Assembly: GCA_965279405.1 (NCBI GenBank)
Contig: OZ257157.1
Coordinates: 1,798,001-1,862,000 of the forward strand
Length of the DNA stretch: 64,000 bases
From: CBDDIP01 sp965279405
GTDB lineage: Bacteria > Actinomycetota > Acidimicrobiia > Acidimicrobiales > Ilumatobacteraceae
Direction of reading: 5' to 3'
A model generated the notes under the pieces. It was given only the letters and a program-made list of their open reading frames with translations. It did not search any database and was not told where the DNA came from. Shown in pieces: positions 8,051-16,356 of this stretch (positions are counted from its first letter, which is position 1; each line of letters starts with the position of its first letter). The position numbers were made by a program, and so were the translations under genes.

Positions 8051-8917
8051 TCAGGGTTGCAGTGCGAGGATCGCCGCGACGTGGAGTGCAACCGTCGACG
8101 GGCCGGGCAGCGCGCCGCCGAACTCGAAGATGAAGCTCTCGCCGAGCCCCGCCGTCATGATCCAGTCGGTCGCCGTGCCCGGACGCGGCGAGAACGCCGA
8201 GTACGAGCCGACCGCTGCGGCGAACGAGTTGCACGTCGCGCCGACGCGTGACGCGTTGCAGTCCACACGTCCCCACGGCTGGTGGTACCAGAGCGTGAGG
8301 TCGGGATGGATCGCGTCGAGGAAGGCCATCATCGCCTGCGTCTCCGGTTGATCGCCCGGCGCCCAGCCGCTGAAGTACTTGCCGGAGGAGTAGGTGGTGC
8401 CGTGCTCCCACGACGCCGGCCAGTTGCGGTTGAGGTTGACGCCGTTGGCGTTCCCCGTGGTGCCGGCGGCTTCACCGTCGGGGTTCATCGTCGGCACGAT
8501 CCACAGGTCGAGGTCGGCGGGCAGCGTCACAGTGAGCAACGCATCGGAGATCCGCCGTCCGGCGTGCTCGTCGCCATGGATGACGCCGACGACCACGATC
8601 GTCCGACTCGCATCCAACGAACCCTTGCGATGGATCGCCGTGATCGGTCGGCCGCGCACGCTCGTGCCGACCGTGATCGTCTCCGGTCCGGGGAACGCGG
8701 CGTCGGTCAGCTGCAGGCGAGCGCCGCGCACCGCCGGCATCGTGGCCACGGCGGCGCCGTCGACCGTCTGCACGTCGGCCGGCACGGCGCTGGTCGGACT
8801 CGGCAGCGCGACCAGCAGCATGGCCGTCAACAACCCGAGTCGTCCGGCCGCCGCCCACACCACGCAGCTACGACGGAGTGCCGCCGGACCGATGACGCGG
8901 AACGCACGACCTGGCAC
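8051..8917 (-). CDS. Secreted M14-family zinc carboxypeptidase
   Basis: This 288-aa protein has an Arg-containing N-terminus and a hydrophobic segment ending near residue 44 (LLTAMLLVALPSPTSA), consistent with a signal peptide. Zinc and catalytic residues of M14 peptidases are visible: H114 and E117 in HGDEHAG, Asn/Arg in NLNRNWP at 161-167, H212 in WYHQPWG and E265 in FIFEFGG. Family members trim C-terminal residues or wall peptides. The start is uncertain: a GTG at 8917 gives a longer than usual N-terminus, and later starts would still leave the signal. Confidence 0.85.
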   Translation of the reverse strand: MPGRAFRVIGPAALRRSCVVWAAAGRLGLLTAMLLVALPSPTSAVPADVQTVDGAAVATMPAVRGARLQLTDAAFPGPETITVGTSVRGRPITAIHRKGSLDASRTIVVVGVIHGDEHAGRRISDALLTVTLPADLDLWIVPTMNPDGEAAGTTGNANGVNLNRNWPASWEHGTTYSSGKYFSGWAPGDQPETQAMMAFLDAIHPDLTLWYHQPWGRVDCNASRVGATCNSFAAAVGSYSAFSPRPGTATDWIMTAGLGESFIFEFGGALPGPSTVALHVAAILALQP

Positions 8918-8957
8918 GGGCCCTGGTCAGAATCAGGTTCTGACCAGGACTCGGCCG

Positions 8958-9051
8958 TGGCGGAGAGGGTGGGATTTGAACCCACGGACCACTTTGAGGT
9001 GGTCCCCGCATTAGCAGTGCGGTCCGATCGACCAGACTCCGGCACCTCTCC
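8958..9051 (-). tRNA. tRNA-Ser (anticodon GCT)
   Basis: The class II tRNA of 91 nt plus an encoded CCA has acceptor GGAGAGG/CCTCTCC, anticodon loop CTGCTAA (GCT), and a long variable arm GGGGACCACCT...AGTGGTCC. Unlike the other two tRNAs in this window it encodes its own CCA (8958-8960). Confidence 0.95.
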
Positions 9052-9159
9052 GTGCCCACGTGAATGGGCGAACGAGAGGTTATCGCAGCGGTCCACAGCG
9101 ACCACCGGCCAAAACCCGTCACGACGACAACGGCCCGCCGCCTACCGTGACCAACCGGT

Positions 9160-10728
9160 ATGGGGTCGATCCAGGTGAGTCACGTGGGCTGGCGACGGCC
9201 CGGCGGCGCCGAGCTGCTGCGCGACGTCAGCTTCTCCGTCGGCAACGGCGAACGCATCGCCCTGGTCGGCGCCAACGGCGTCGGCAAGAGCACGCTGATG
9301 CGCCTCATCGCCGGCGATCTCACCCCCACTGCGGGCACGATCAGCATCGACGGCCGGCTCGGCGTGATGCGCCAGCTCGTCGGCGACAGCGAGGAGACCG
9401 TGCGCCACCTGATGGTGTCGGTGTCGTCGGCGCGCCTGCAGGCCGCGGCCGGGCGCCTCGCTGCGGCCGAGGCGAAGGCCGCCGAGGAGCCGATGCGCTA
9501 CGCGACCGCGCTCGCCGAGTGGGGCGACGCCGGGGGCTACGACGCCGAGGTGTTCTGGGACGCCTGCGCCACCAAGTCCGTCGGCCTGACCTTCCCCGAG
9601 ATCGAGCACCGCCCGCTGCGCACGTTCAGCGGTGGCGAGCAGAAGCGGCTGGCGCTCGAGGCGCTGCTGCGCAGCGACTTCGACGTGCTGCTCCTCGACG
9701 AGCCAGACAACTTCCTCGACGTGCCCGGCAAGCGCTGGCTGGAAGCGGAGCTGCAGGCGACCCGCAAGACCGTGCTGCTCGTCAGTCACGACCGCGAGCT
9801 GCTCGCCGCGGCCGCGACGAAGATCGTCACCGTCGAGGCGGAGGGCGCCTGGACCCACGGCGCCGGGTTCGCCACCTACCACGACGCCCGCCAGGCCCAC
9901 CTCGAACGGCGCGAGCACAACCTGGCCGTCTACGAAGAGGAGCGCAAGAAGCTCGAGGGGCTGGTCGACGAGATGCGCCGCCGGGCCAAGATCAGCGACA
10001 CCTTCGCGCCGCGGTTGAAGGCCGCCGAGAGCCGGCTGCGCCAGTTCCACGAGTCCAACGAGAAGCCGGAGATCGTGCGCGACCAACGCATCGACATGCG
10101 CCTGCGCGGCGCCCGCACCGGCAAGCGGGCGCTGATGATCGAACAGCTCGCGCTGCACGGGCTGACCGACGCGCTCGACGCCGAGATCTGGTACGGCGAG
10201 CGCGTCGCCGTGCTCGGCGGCAACGGCGCCGGCAAGAGCCACTTCCTACGACTGCTGGCCGGCGACCAACGCGTCGCCCACGACGGCACCGTCCGACTCG
10301 GCGCCGGCGTCGTGGTCGGCCACTTCAACCAGACCCATCAGCACCCCGACTGGACCGGACGCACGCTGCTGGAGATCCTCCACCGCCACGACGTCGTCCG
10401 TGGTCCGGGCATGGCCATGCTGCGCCGCTACGAGCTGCAGGGCTGTGCCGACCAACCGTTCGAAACGCTGTCGGGCGGGCAGCAGGCCCGCTTCCAGATC
10501 CTGCTGCTGGAGCTCAGCGGCGCAACGATGCTGCTGCTCGACGAGCCGACCGACAACCTCGACCTCGTCTCCGCCGAGGCGCTCGAAGCCGGACTCACCG
10601 AGTTCCAGGGCACTGTCATCTCCGTCACCCACGACCGCTGGTTCCTGCGCGGCTTCGACCGCTTCCTCGTCTTCCACGACGACTGCCGAGTCAGCGACCA
10701 CCTCGAACGACCGCCGGCCTGGCGCTGA
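9160..10728 (+). CDS. ABC-F family ATPase
   Basis: This 522-aa soluble protein has two ABC ATPase domains and no membrane segments, typical of ABC-F proteins that act on the ribosome in translation control or antibiotic protection. Domain 1 has Walker A GANGVGKST, signature FSGGEQKRL and LLLDEPDNFLD. A charged linker (about residues 245-315) follows. Domain 2 has GGNGAGKSH, LSGGQQARF and LLLDEPTDNLD. TACCGT at 9143-9148 could be a -10 box, giving only a few nt of leader. Confidence 0.9.
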   Translation: MGSIQVSHVGWRRPGGAELLRDVSFSVGNGERIALVGANGVGKSTLMRLIAGDLTPTAGTISIDGRLGVMRQLVGDSEETVRHLMVSVSSARLQAAAGRLAAAEAKAAEEPMRYATALAEWGDAGGYDAEVFWDACATKSVGLTFPEIEHRPLRTFSGGEQKRLALEALLRSDFDVLLLDEPDNFLDVPGKRWLEAELQATRKTVLLVSHDRELLAAAATKIVTVEAEGAWTHGAGFATYHDARQAHLERREHNLAVYEEERKKLEGLVDEMRRRAKISDTFAPRLKAAESRLRQFHESNEKPEIVRDQRIDMRLRGARTGKRALMIEQLALHGLTDALDAEIWYGERVAVLGGNGAGKSHFLRLLAGDQRVAHDGTVRLGAGVVVGHFNQTHQHPDWTGRTLLEILHRHDVVRGPGMAMLRRYELQGCADQPFETLSGGQQARFQILLLELSGATMLLLDEPTDNLDLVSAEALEAGLTEFQGTVISVTHDRWFLRGFDRFLVFHDDCRVSDHLERPPAWR

Positions 10729-10744
10729 CGAGGCTCGGCCGGGC

Positions 10745-10843
10745 TCAGCGATCCGGCGAGTCCTTGAGCCCAGCTCGCGCCACGACCAACACCCCGGCCA
10801 GCACGATTGCGCCGATCACCGCTGCCCAGAACTCGATGCTCAC
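10745..10843 (-). CDS. Possible 32-aa single-pass membrane peptide
   Basis: A short reading frame from GTG 10843 encodes an acidic start, a hydrophobic helix (FWAAVIGAIVLAGVLVVA) and a charged end (RAGLKDSPDR). The hydrophobicity pattern is that of a small membrane protein. GGAGG lies 14 nt upstream, rather far. It could be a chance frame; no homologue is claimed. Confidence 0.4.
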   Translation of the reverse strand: MSIEFWAAVIGAIVLAGVLVVARAGLKDSPDR

Positions 10844-10900
10844 GGTGTCAGATCGTTCCTCCCCCCGATTGCGTTACAGCCTCCCGATGCTCCACCCGGC

Positions 10901-10930
10901 TTGACTGGAACTGTTAGGAGTACTTAACAT
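10901..10930 (+). promoter_or_regulatory. Promoter TTGACT - 18 bp - TAACAT
   Basis: The -35 TTGACT (10901-10906) and -10 TAACAT (10925-10930) are 18 bp apart. The ATG of the next gene begins 6 nt after the -10, so the transcript is predicted to be leaderless. This is one of the few promoters here with a good -35. Confidence 0.6.
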
Positions 10931-10936
10931 TCAGCA

Positions 10937-11542
10937 ATGACACCACACGGTCTCGGTGCGCTCCGTCGAGCGGCGCTCCTGTGCCACACCCTCCCGACGG
11001 TCTCGGTGCTCTTGTCGGATGCGGACCGCACGCTCGTCTCGGTCGGACGCACGGCGGCCAGTGGCGCCCGCCACCACCTGGCTCCCTGCCAGTTCCGCAC
11101 CGCGGTGGCCCAGGCGTGGAGCCACATGCGCACCGGCGGACGGATCTGCTTCCTCGGCCTGCCAGAAGGCGACGATCCGGTCGTCGACGTCGGGGTGCGC
11201 CACGGCGGCACCATCCACCCGGGCGGGATCCTGGACGTGCACCTCGCCGAGCAGACGTGCCTCGCCTTCGCCACCACCCTCGGCTGCGATGACGCAACCG
11301 CCGCGCTCGCACCGCTCGCCACCCTCGATCGCCACGCCGATCACCCCGCCGCCCGCCTCGGCGCCGTGCGACTCGACCTGCATCACGACGTCGAGCTCGG
11401 CTGCTGCCTGGTGTGGACCGAGCGCCCGAGCGGCTCGGCCGACGACGGCCACCGGCTGTCGGTGGTGCGAGACGCGCTCGCACGATGCGCCGCCGCCGAA
11501 GTGGACGGCGAGCTGCATCAGTTGCTGGCCACGGCGCGGTAG
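10937..11542 (+). CDS. Hypothetical protein, 201 aa
   Basis: I do not recognise a family. Codon use matches the neighbouring genes (high GC at third positions) and a leaderless promoter sits right in front. Residues 9-35 and 90-115 alternate hydrophobic and polar residues like beta strands; His and Cys are frequent. No signal peptide or membrane segment is visible. A hairpin terminator follows at 11560. It is cytosolic by inference. Confidence 0.7.
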   Translation: MTPHGLGALRRAALLCHTLPTVSVLLSDADRTLVSVGRTAASGARHHLAPCQFRTAVAQAWSHMRTGGRICFLGLPEGDDPVVDVGVRHGGTIHPGGILDVHLAEQTCLAFATTLGCDDATAALAPLATLDRHADHPAARLGAVRLDLHHDVELGCCLVWTERPSGSADDGHRLSVVRDALARCAAAEVDGELHQLLATAR

Positions 11543-11559
11543 TTCGAGCGGCCAACCAG

Positions 11560-11589
11560 AGGGCCAGGGGTCTCGCAACCCCCGGCCCT
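11560..11589 (+). terminator. Stem-loop terminator
   Basis: A stem of about 12 bp with one mismatch (left arm AGGGCCAGGGGT from 11560, right arm ACCCCCGGCCCT from 11578) and a 6-nt loop is followed by CCTCCTTT. It lies 18 nt after the stop of the 201-aa gene. Confidence 0.65.
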
Positions 11590-11717
11590 CCTTTGGTGGG
11601 CTTCGTCTGCGCCGACGGGATAGGCGTGGACGTCGCTGCATGTGAAATGCGGTCGAGGCGCATCGATGACGCCACATCCGAGGAATTCTGGCGGCGTGCC
11701 ACCAGTAGCGTCCGAGC

Positions 11718-12461
11718 GTGACCGGGAACGCGCCCATCGTGCAGGCGAGCGAAGCCGTTGCCGTCACCGTCGGTGCCGCGGCGCTCGGCGCGGCGGTCGG
11801 ATGGCTGATCGACGCCGACGTCGCCGCGTTCACCGGCGCGGCGGCAGCGATCAGTGGCGCGCTGGCCGGCTGGCGCGGCACGTACCAGTGGCGTGAGGCG
11901 CGTGGGTGGGCGTCGTTCGTGCTCGACCACACGTGGGCGCTCGTGCCGGGCATCGGTGGGCTGATCGCCCACGGCGTCGCCGCAGCGGGCGGCTCGCCCG
12001 GCTACGTGGACGAGCTCAGTCGCCGCCAGAACCGCCACGTCTACCGCAATGGGCTGCGGCTGAAGCGGGGCTACGCACTGACGATCGGCAACGTCATCTC
12101 CGCCGCCGGCGACGTCGACCGCCCGAGCCGGCGCCGCCTGATCACCGATCACGAGGACGTGCACATCTGGCAGGCCCGCGCGTTCGGGCCGCTGTACCCG
12201 TTCATGTACGTCGGCTGGTCGATCACCGGCGCGCTCTGGGGCGTCGTGGTGTGGATGCGCCACCGGGGCGGCGCACCGGCCGGCTCGCTGTCGACGGGCC
12301 CGATCCCGTTGAGCAAGGCCATCGAGACGTGCTCGTACTACTGCAACCCGTTCGAGTGGTGGGCCTACAGCCGCGGCGACAACTGGCCGCCCGGCGGCAA
12401 GGTGCCCGGACTCGGGTGGCAGAAGGCGGCCGCCGCCGCCCTCCACCACCGCGAAGACTGA
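11718..12461 (+). CDS. Membrane protein with HExxH motif
   Basis: This 247-aa protein has hydrophobic segments near residues 12-55 and 160-185. Between them lies LITDHEDVHIWQARAFG, which contains HExxH (HEDVH), the zinc motif of many metallopeptidases. A downstream NPFEWWAY carries a Glu that could be the third ligand, as in gluzincins. TAGCGT (11706-11711) is 6 nt before the GTG, giving a leaderless transcript. Function is unknown; a membrane metalloprotease is an inference from the motif only. Confidence 0.75.
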   Translation: MTGNAPIVQASEAVAVTVGAAALGAAVGWLIDADVAAFTGAAAAISGALAGWRGTYQWREARGWASFVLDHTWALVPGIGGLIAHGVAAAGGSPGYVDELSRRQNRHVYRNGLRLKRGYALTIGNVISAAGDVDRPSRRRLITDHEDVHIWQARAFGPLYPFMYVGWSITGALWGVVVWMRHRGGAPAGSLSTGPIPLSKAIETCSYYCNPFEWWAYSRGDNWPPGGKVPGLGWQKAAAAALHHRED

Positions 12462-12462
12462 G

Positions 12463-12544
12463 CTGCTGGGGGATCGGGCCGGACGGGAACGAGCCCGATC
12501 ACCCCAGCAGGCCGGAGGACGTGTGACGGGAACACGTCATCCGG
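12463..12544. terminator. Two tandem strong hairpins between convergent genes
   Basis: Hairpin 1 is a 17-bp stem with a single bulge, 12463-12479 against 12493-12510. Hairpin 2 is a 13-bp stem with one mismatch, 12512-12524 against 12532-12544. They lie just after the HExxH gene and before a leftward gene, so they probably end transcription from both sides. There is no T-tract. Confidence 0.6.
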
Positions 12545-12625
12545 GTGCGGTCGAGACGGGCCAGATCCGGATCGATGACGCAGAACGCGCGCAGATCCTT
12601 CGCGTTGTGGTGATGCGCCGACGGA

Positions 12626-12889
12626 TCACGCGCGGCGCAACGTGCGGGCGACGACGTCGTGGGTCAGCTCGACCGTCGGGCCACGACCGGCCAACAAGGC
12701 GACGTGCACCTGCTCGTAGGCCTCGGCGAGGCGCGAGTCGCGCGCGCCGGGTGGCATGCCGAGGTCGCGCAGGATGCCGGCCGCGTGCTTCCACGTTCGC
12801 TGCCGCAAGCGCTCGAAGGCTGCGGTGTCGCCTGCCGCGGCGGCGCGCAGCAGTGCCGCCTCCGTGGCGAACCGAAGTGACAGCGACAC
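12626..12889 (-). CDS. Small sigma-region-2-like protein
   Basis: This 87-aa protein has a GTG start preceded by AGGAG at 6 nt. Residues 12-60 (ALLRAAAAGDTAAFERL, then ILRDLGMPPG and AEAYEQVHVALL) resemble region 2 of ECF sigma factors, but the conserved DAEDLVQE core is changed and region 4 is absent. It may be a shortened sigma relative with a new role, or chance similarity of an Ala-rich helical protein. It could be co-transcribed with the gene at 12986-13297. Confidence 0.6.
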   Translation of the reverse strand: MSLSLRFATEAALLRAAAAGDTAAFERLRQRTWKHAAGILRDLGMPPGARDSRLAEAYEQVHVALLAGRGPTVELTHDVVARTLRRA

Positions 12890-12985
12890 GAAGAGCTCCT
12901 GTTCCGATGCGGGTGCCGGCGGCAGCCGGCCGAAGGACCTGCTGCATGACGGACGAGGTGGCGAGCGATGACGCAGCCGGGACGC

Positions 12986-13297
12986 TCAGCTCGCCCGACG
13001 AACCGCCGCGTGGTCGGCATCCGTGGCCCGCACGAGCACGGCGCTGCCGAAGGCGAGCACCGACTGGTCGGTACCGGCCTCCAGGCGGACGAACACTTCC
13101 TGGTAGCCCGTGTGGGAGATCGCCGTGACCGTGCCCAGCCCACTGACGACGTCGCCGACTTGGACGTCCTCCGCTGAGGTGACCTCGAATCGGACCCGGT
13201 GCACCAGCGGCTCGGTCGCCATGTCGCGCAGGCCGTGACGGCCGAGGTGCGCGGCGACCAGCACGCACAGCAGGACGAGGAACACCGTGAGGCTCAT
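12986..13297 (-). CDS. Single-pass membrane protein with small beta domain
   Basis: This 103-aa protein starts with one membrane segment (SLTVFLVLLCVLVAAHLG). After a loop comes a beta-rich segment, residues 34-95 (VQVGDVVSGLGTVTAIS, then VFVRLEAGTDQSVLAFGSAV), similar in feel to NfeD/OB-like domains. Function is unknown. The ATG at 13297 was chosen because it puts the hydrophobic segment at the N-terminus; an open frame to 13444 adds 49 poorly hydrophobic residues. Confidence 0.6.
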   Translation of the reverse strand: MSLTVFLVLLCVLVAAHLGRHGLRDMATEPLVHRVRFEVTSAEDVQVGDVVSGLGTVTAISHTGYQEVFVRLEAGTDQSVLAFGSAVLVRATDADHAAVRRAS

Positions 13298-13490
13298 CAC
13301 CGCGGGTGCATCGTTCGACGTGACGAGGAGCTCCGGCCGGCGCGCTGGTGCGCGCGCAGCGCGGCACCCGCACAGGAACCGGCAAGCAGGATCGCAAGGA
13401 AGGCGGACATGCAACGGAACTGACTCCATGCACGTGCCCGTCATGACGACGGATCGTCCTCGCAGGTGATCGGGTTCTGAAGGGCGCTGA

Positions 13491-13697
13491 TCAGCCCTTC
13501 AGCAGGCCTCCGACCGCGGCGATGGCGACGATCAGCCCGATCGAGGCCATGAAGATGCTGCGGCTGCGCGGCGCTGCGGCCAGATCGGTCTCGTCGCGCT
13601 TGGCAGGCGGGCGGATCAGGGCCAGCACGTTGCCGGCGAACAACGCCCCGCCGAGCGCGAGCATCAGCCAGACGATGAGCTTGTCGCCGAGGAACAC
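13491..13697 (-). CDS. Two-pass small membrane protein
   Basis: This 68-aa protein has two hydrophobic helices (LIVWLMLALGGALFAGNVLAL and SIGLIVAIAAVGGLL) around a charged loop. GTG 13697 was chosen because TAGCGT lies exactly 7 nt upstream on the minus strand, which gives a leaderless transcript; a longer reading to 13814 would overlap the VOC gene promoter. Function is unknown. Confidence 0.65.
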   Translation of the reverse strand: MFLGDKLIVWLMLALGGALFAGNVLALIRPPAKRDETDLAAAPRSRSIFMASIGLIVAIAAVGGLLKG

Positions 13698-13767
13698 AGC
13701 CGAGACGCTACCGACCGCCGCGCAGCTGCGTCCGGTGTGCAGCGAGCACATGCGCGAGAATTCGACG

Positions 13768-14331
13768 ATGGGCTTCCACCACGTTGCACTGGCCGTTCGC
13801 GACAGCGCCGCCACCCACCGCTTCTACACCGAGGTGATGGGCTTCAAGCTCGCCAAGGTGGTCGCCGGGCCGACCCCCGGTGAGCACGGCGGGTGGAGCA
13901 AGCACTTCTTCTACGACACGACGCTTCCCGGCGAGTCGCAATCCGGCGATGCCGGCCTGATCGCCTTCTGGGAGCTGCACGACAGCGTCATCGGCGAGGA
14001 CTACGAGCCCAACTTGAACAAGGCCGCCGGCCTGCCGGCCTGGGTGAACCACTTCGCCTTCGACGCACCGACGATGGACGTGCTGCACGAGCGCCGCGAC
14101 CACTGGCGCAGCCACGGGCAGACCGTCGTCGAGATCGACCACGGCTTCTGCTCCAGCATCTACATCAACGACCCCGACGGGAACATGGTCGAGTTCTGCT
14201 GCACCACCGAGCCGTTCACCGAGCACGACCACCAGCACGGCCTGCAGGTCCTCGCCGATCCCGCCCCCGCGTTCGAGGAAGGCGAACCGACGATCACCTT
14301 CCACAAGCCGTTGGTGCCCGCCCCGGCCTGA
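13768..14331 (+). CDS. VOC-family (glyoxalase/dioxygenase) protein
   Basis: This 187-aa protein of the vicinal-oxygen-chelate superfamily has the two paired beta-alpha-beta units. Likely metal ligands are H5 in GFHHVALAV, a His in the second half (VNHFAFDAP) and the Glu in GNMVEFCC. VOC enzymes include glyoxalases, extradiol dioxygenases and resistance proteins; the reaction cannot be chosen from sequence. The start at MGFHHVAL is where the family starts; an open frame upstream to 13522 was rejected. Confidence 0.85.
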   Translation: MGFHHVALAVRDSAATHRFYTEVMGFKLAKVVAGPTPGEHGGWSKHFFYDTTLPGESQSGDAGLIAFWELHDSVIGEDYEPNLNKAAGLPAWVNHFAFDAPTMDVLHERRDHWRSHGQTVVEIDHGFCSSIYINDPDGNMVEFCCTTEPFTEHDHQHGLQVLADPAPAFEEGEPTITFHKPLVPAPA

Positions 14332-14337
14332 GGTTCG

Positions 14338-15699
14338 TCAGACGCCGCGGGCGGCGGATTCGAACCGGGTGTACGTGCCGTGGAAGACGAGCTTCACCGT
14401 GCCCGTCGGGCCGGCGCGGTGCTTGGCGATGATCAGCTCGGCCGAGGCCCGGTCGGCTGAGTCGCGGTTGTAGACCTCGTCGCGGTAGAGGAACATGACG
14501 ACGTCGGCGTCCTGCTCCAACGAGCCGGACTCACGAAGGTCGGCGAGCATCGGGCGCTTGTCGCCACGGCTCTCCAGGTTTCGGCTCAGCTGGCTGAGGG
14601 CGATGATCGGCACCTCCAGCTCACGGGCCAGGATCTTCAGACCACGGCTGATCTCGCTGACCTCGAGCTGGCGGTTCTCCGGGTTGGAGCCGCCGCTCAT
14701 CAGCTGCAGGTAGTCGATCAGGATCAGCCCGAGCGACCCGTAGCGGGCCTTCATCCGCCGGGCCTTGGCGCGGATCTCCATGACCGTGACGCGCGGGTTG
14801 TCGTCGAGCAGCAGCGGCACCTCGAGGCGGTTGATCGCCCGGCCGATCTTGGTCCAGTCGCTTTCCACCAGCCGGCCGGTGCGCAGCTTCTGCGAGTCGA
14901 CGCGCGCCTCGCTGGACAAGATGCGTTGGGTGAGCTCGGCGTGGCCCATCTCCAAGGAGAACACGAGCGTCGGCTTGCCCTGCTGGGCGATGTGCGTGGC
15001 GATGCCCAGGCCGAGGGCGCTCTTGCCCATGGCCGGGCGGGCACCGACGATGTTCAACGTCGACGGCTGCAACCCGGAGAGGATCTCGTCGAGGTCGTAG
15101 AGGCCCGTCGGGATGCCGGTGATGATGTCGCCGCGCTCGAAGGTCTCGGCGAGCTTGTCCATGGCGATCGGCAGCAGCTCGGACAACGGCTTGGTCGAGT
15201 CGACGATGCGGTCCTCGGCGACCTCGAAGACCTTGGTCTCCGCCTCGTCCAGCGCCTTGGTGACGTCGTCGGGCTCCAGGTAGGCGATCTCGGCGATCTC
15301 GCTGGCGACGCCGATCAGGCGGCGCAGCACCGCGGTGTCCTGGACGATCTTGGCGTAGCGGCCGGCGTTGGAGATCGCCGGGGTGGCGTTCTGCAGCTCG
15401 ATCAGCAGGGCCGCGCCGCCGATCTCCTCGAGCAGGCCGTTGCGGCGCAGCTCGTCGGCCACGGTGACCGCATCGATCGGCTGACCGGTGCTCATCAGGC
15501 CGCGGATCGCCGCGTACACGTGCTGGTGGGCGGGCTTGTAGAAGTGCTCGACCTGCACGCCGAGCTCGGCGACCTGGCCGACCACGTCGCGAGACAGCAG
15601 CAGCGCGCCGAGCAAGCTCTCCTCGGCGCTCAAGTTGTGGGGAGGGACCCGACCGTCTGCGCGTCGTTGCGGGGGGCGGTCTCGGGGGTCAGCGGCCAT
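14338..15699 (-). CDS. dnaB: Replicative DNA helicase DnaB
   Basis: This 453-aa hexameric helicase unwinds DNA at the replication fork. The N-terminal primase-interaction domain begins at PPHNLSAEESLLGALLLS; the RecA-like C-terminal domain has Walker A GARPAMGKSA, Walker B LGLILIDYLQLM and the loop SQLSRNLESR. No intein is seen and the length is normal for the family. GGAG is 4-5 nt before the ATG. It lies downstream of rplI on the same strand, as in mycobacteria, with a 211-bp gap containing a DnaA box. It is convergent with the VOC gene. Confidence 0.97.
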   Translation of the reverse strand: MAADPRDRPPQRRADGRVPPHNLSAEESLLGALLLSRDVVGQVAELGVQVEHFYKPAHQHVYAAIRGLMSTGQPIDAVTVADELRRNGLLEEIGGAALLIELQNATPAISNAGRYAKIVQDTAVLRRLIGVASEIAEIAYLEPDDVTKALDEAETKVFEVAEDRIVDSTKPLSELLPIAMDKLAETFERGDIITGIPTGLYDLDEILSGLQPSTLNIVGARPAMGKSALGLGIATHIAQQGKPTLVFSLEMGHAELTQRILSSEARVDSQKLRTGRLVESDWTKIGRAINRLEVPLLLDDNPRVTVMEIRAKARRMKARYGSLGLILIDYLQLMSGGSNPENRQLEVSEISRGLKILARELEVPIIALSQLSRNLESRGDKRPMLADLRESGSLEQDADVVMFLYRDEVYNRDSADRASAELIIAKHRAGPTGTVKLVFHGTYTRFESAARGV

Positions 15700-15843
15700 G
15701 AAGCTCCTACCTTCGCGGACACGCCCTGTGGAGCGTAAGGGGGTTCAACCTGTGACTTGCCTGTGGGCGCGCCTGTGGAGAACTTCCCCGAGCCCAGGGG
15801 CTGGGGGTCGGCGAACCCGCGACGAATCAGGGCCCGAGGGGCC

Positions 15844-15852
15844 TGTGGACAA
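15844..15852 (-). promoter_or_regulatory. DnaA box upstream of dnaB
   Basis: TTGTCCACA on the minus strand is a perfect match to the GC-rich-actinobacterial DnaA box. It lies in the 211-bp gap between rplI and dnaB. A related TGTGGAGAA is at 15774-15782. The remaining gap has several CCTGTGG repeats and no gene. Confidence 0.6.
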
Positions 15853-15910
15853 CGCTGTGCGAAAAGTGCGTTGTAACCGGACCGTCAAGTGGACGACCGG
15901 ACGAGATCGC

Positions 15911-16354
15911 CTACTTGGCGATGACCTCGATGGTGATCGGGAACTCGACGTCGTTGTGCAGCTTGGCCGTCAGCGAGTGCTGGCCGAGCGACTTGACCGG
16001 CTCCATGTGAAGCTTCTTGCGGTCGAGCACGATGCCCGTCTGAGCCTCGATCGCCGCGGCGACGTCGGATGTGGTGACCGAGCCGAACAGGCGATCACCC
16101 GAGCCGGCCTTGGCCGTGATCGAGATCACCTTGGCAACGAGCGCCGAGGCGACGGTCTGGGCGCTCTCACGGTCGTGCGCGTCGCGCAGGTCGCGGGAGC
16201 GGCGCATGGCCTTGGCCTGTGACACGGCGCCCTCGGACGCCTTCATCGCCTTGGCCTGCGGGAGCAGGAAGTTGCGGGCGTGGCCATCGCTGACCTCGAC
16301 GATGTCGCCACGCTTGCCGAGACCCTTGAGGTCGGCACGGAGGATGATCTTCAC
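15911..16354 (-). CDS. rplI: 50S ribosomal protein L9
   Basis: This 147-aa L9 binds 23S rRNA and extends from the L1 stalk region. The N-terminal signature MKIILRADLKGLGKRGDIVEV and NFLLPQAKA is clear, followed by a charged connecting helix and the C-terminal domain. It begins 2 nt after rpsR ends, so the pair is co-translated. Confidence 0.97.
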   Translation of the reverse strand: MKIILRADLKGLGKRGDIVEVSDGHARNFLLPQAKAMKASEGAVSQAKAMRRSRDLRDAHDRESAQTVASALVAKVISITAKAGSGDRLFGSVTTSDVAAAIEAQTGIVLDRKKLHMEPVKSLGQHSLTAKLHNDVEFPITIEVIAK

Positions 16355-16356
16355 GG

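Noticed and set aside
13522..13767. N-terminal extension of the VOC protein
   Set aside because: The added sequence is antisense to the two-pass membrane gene; the family begins at MGFHHVAL.
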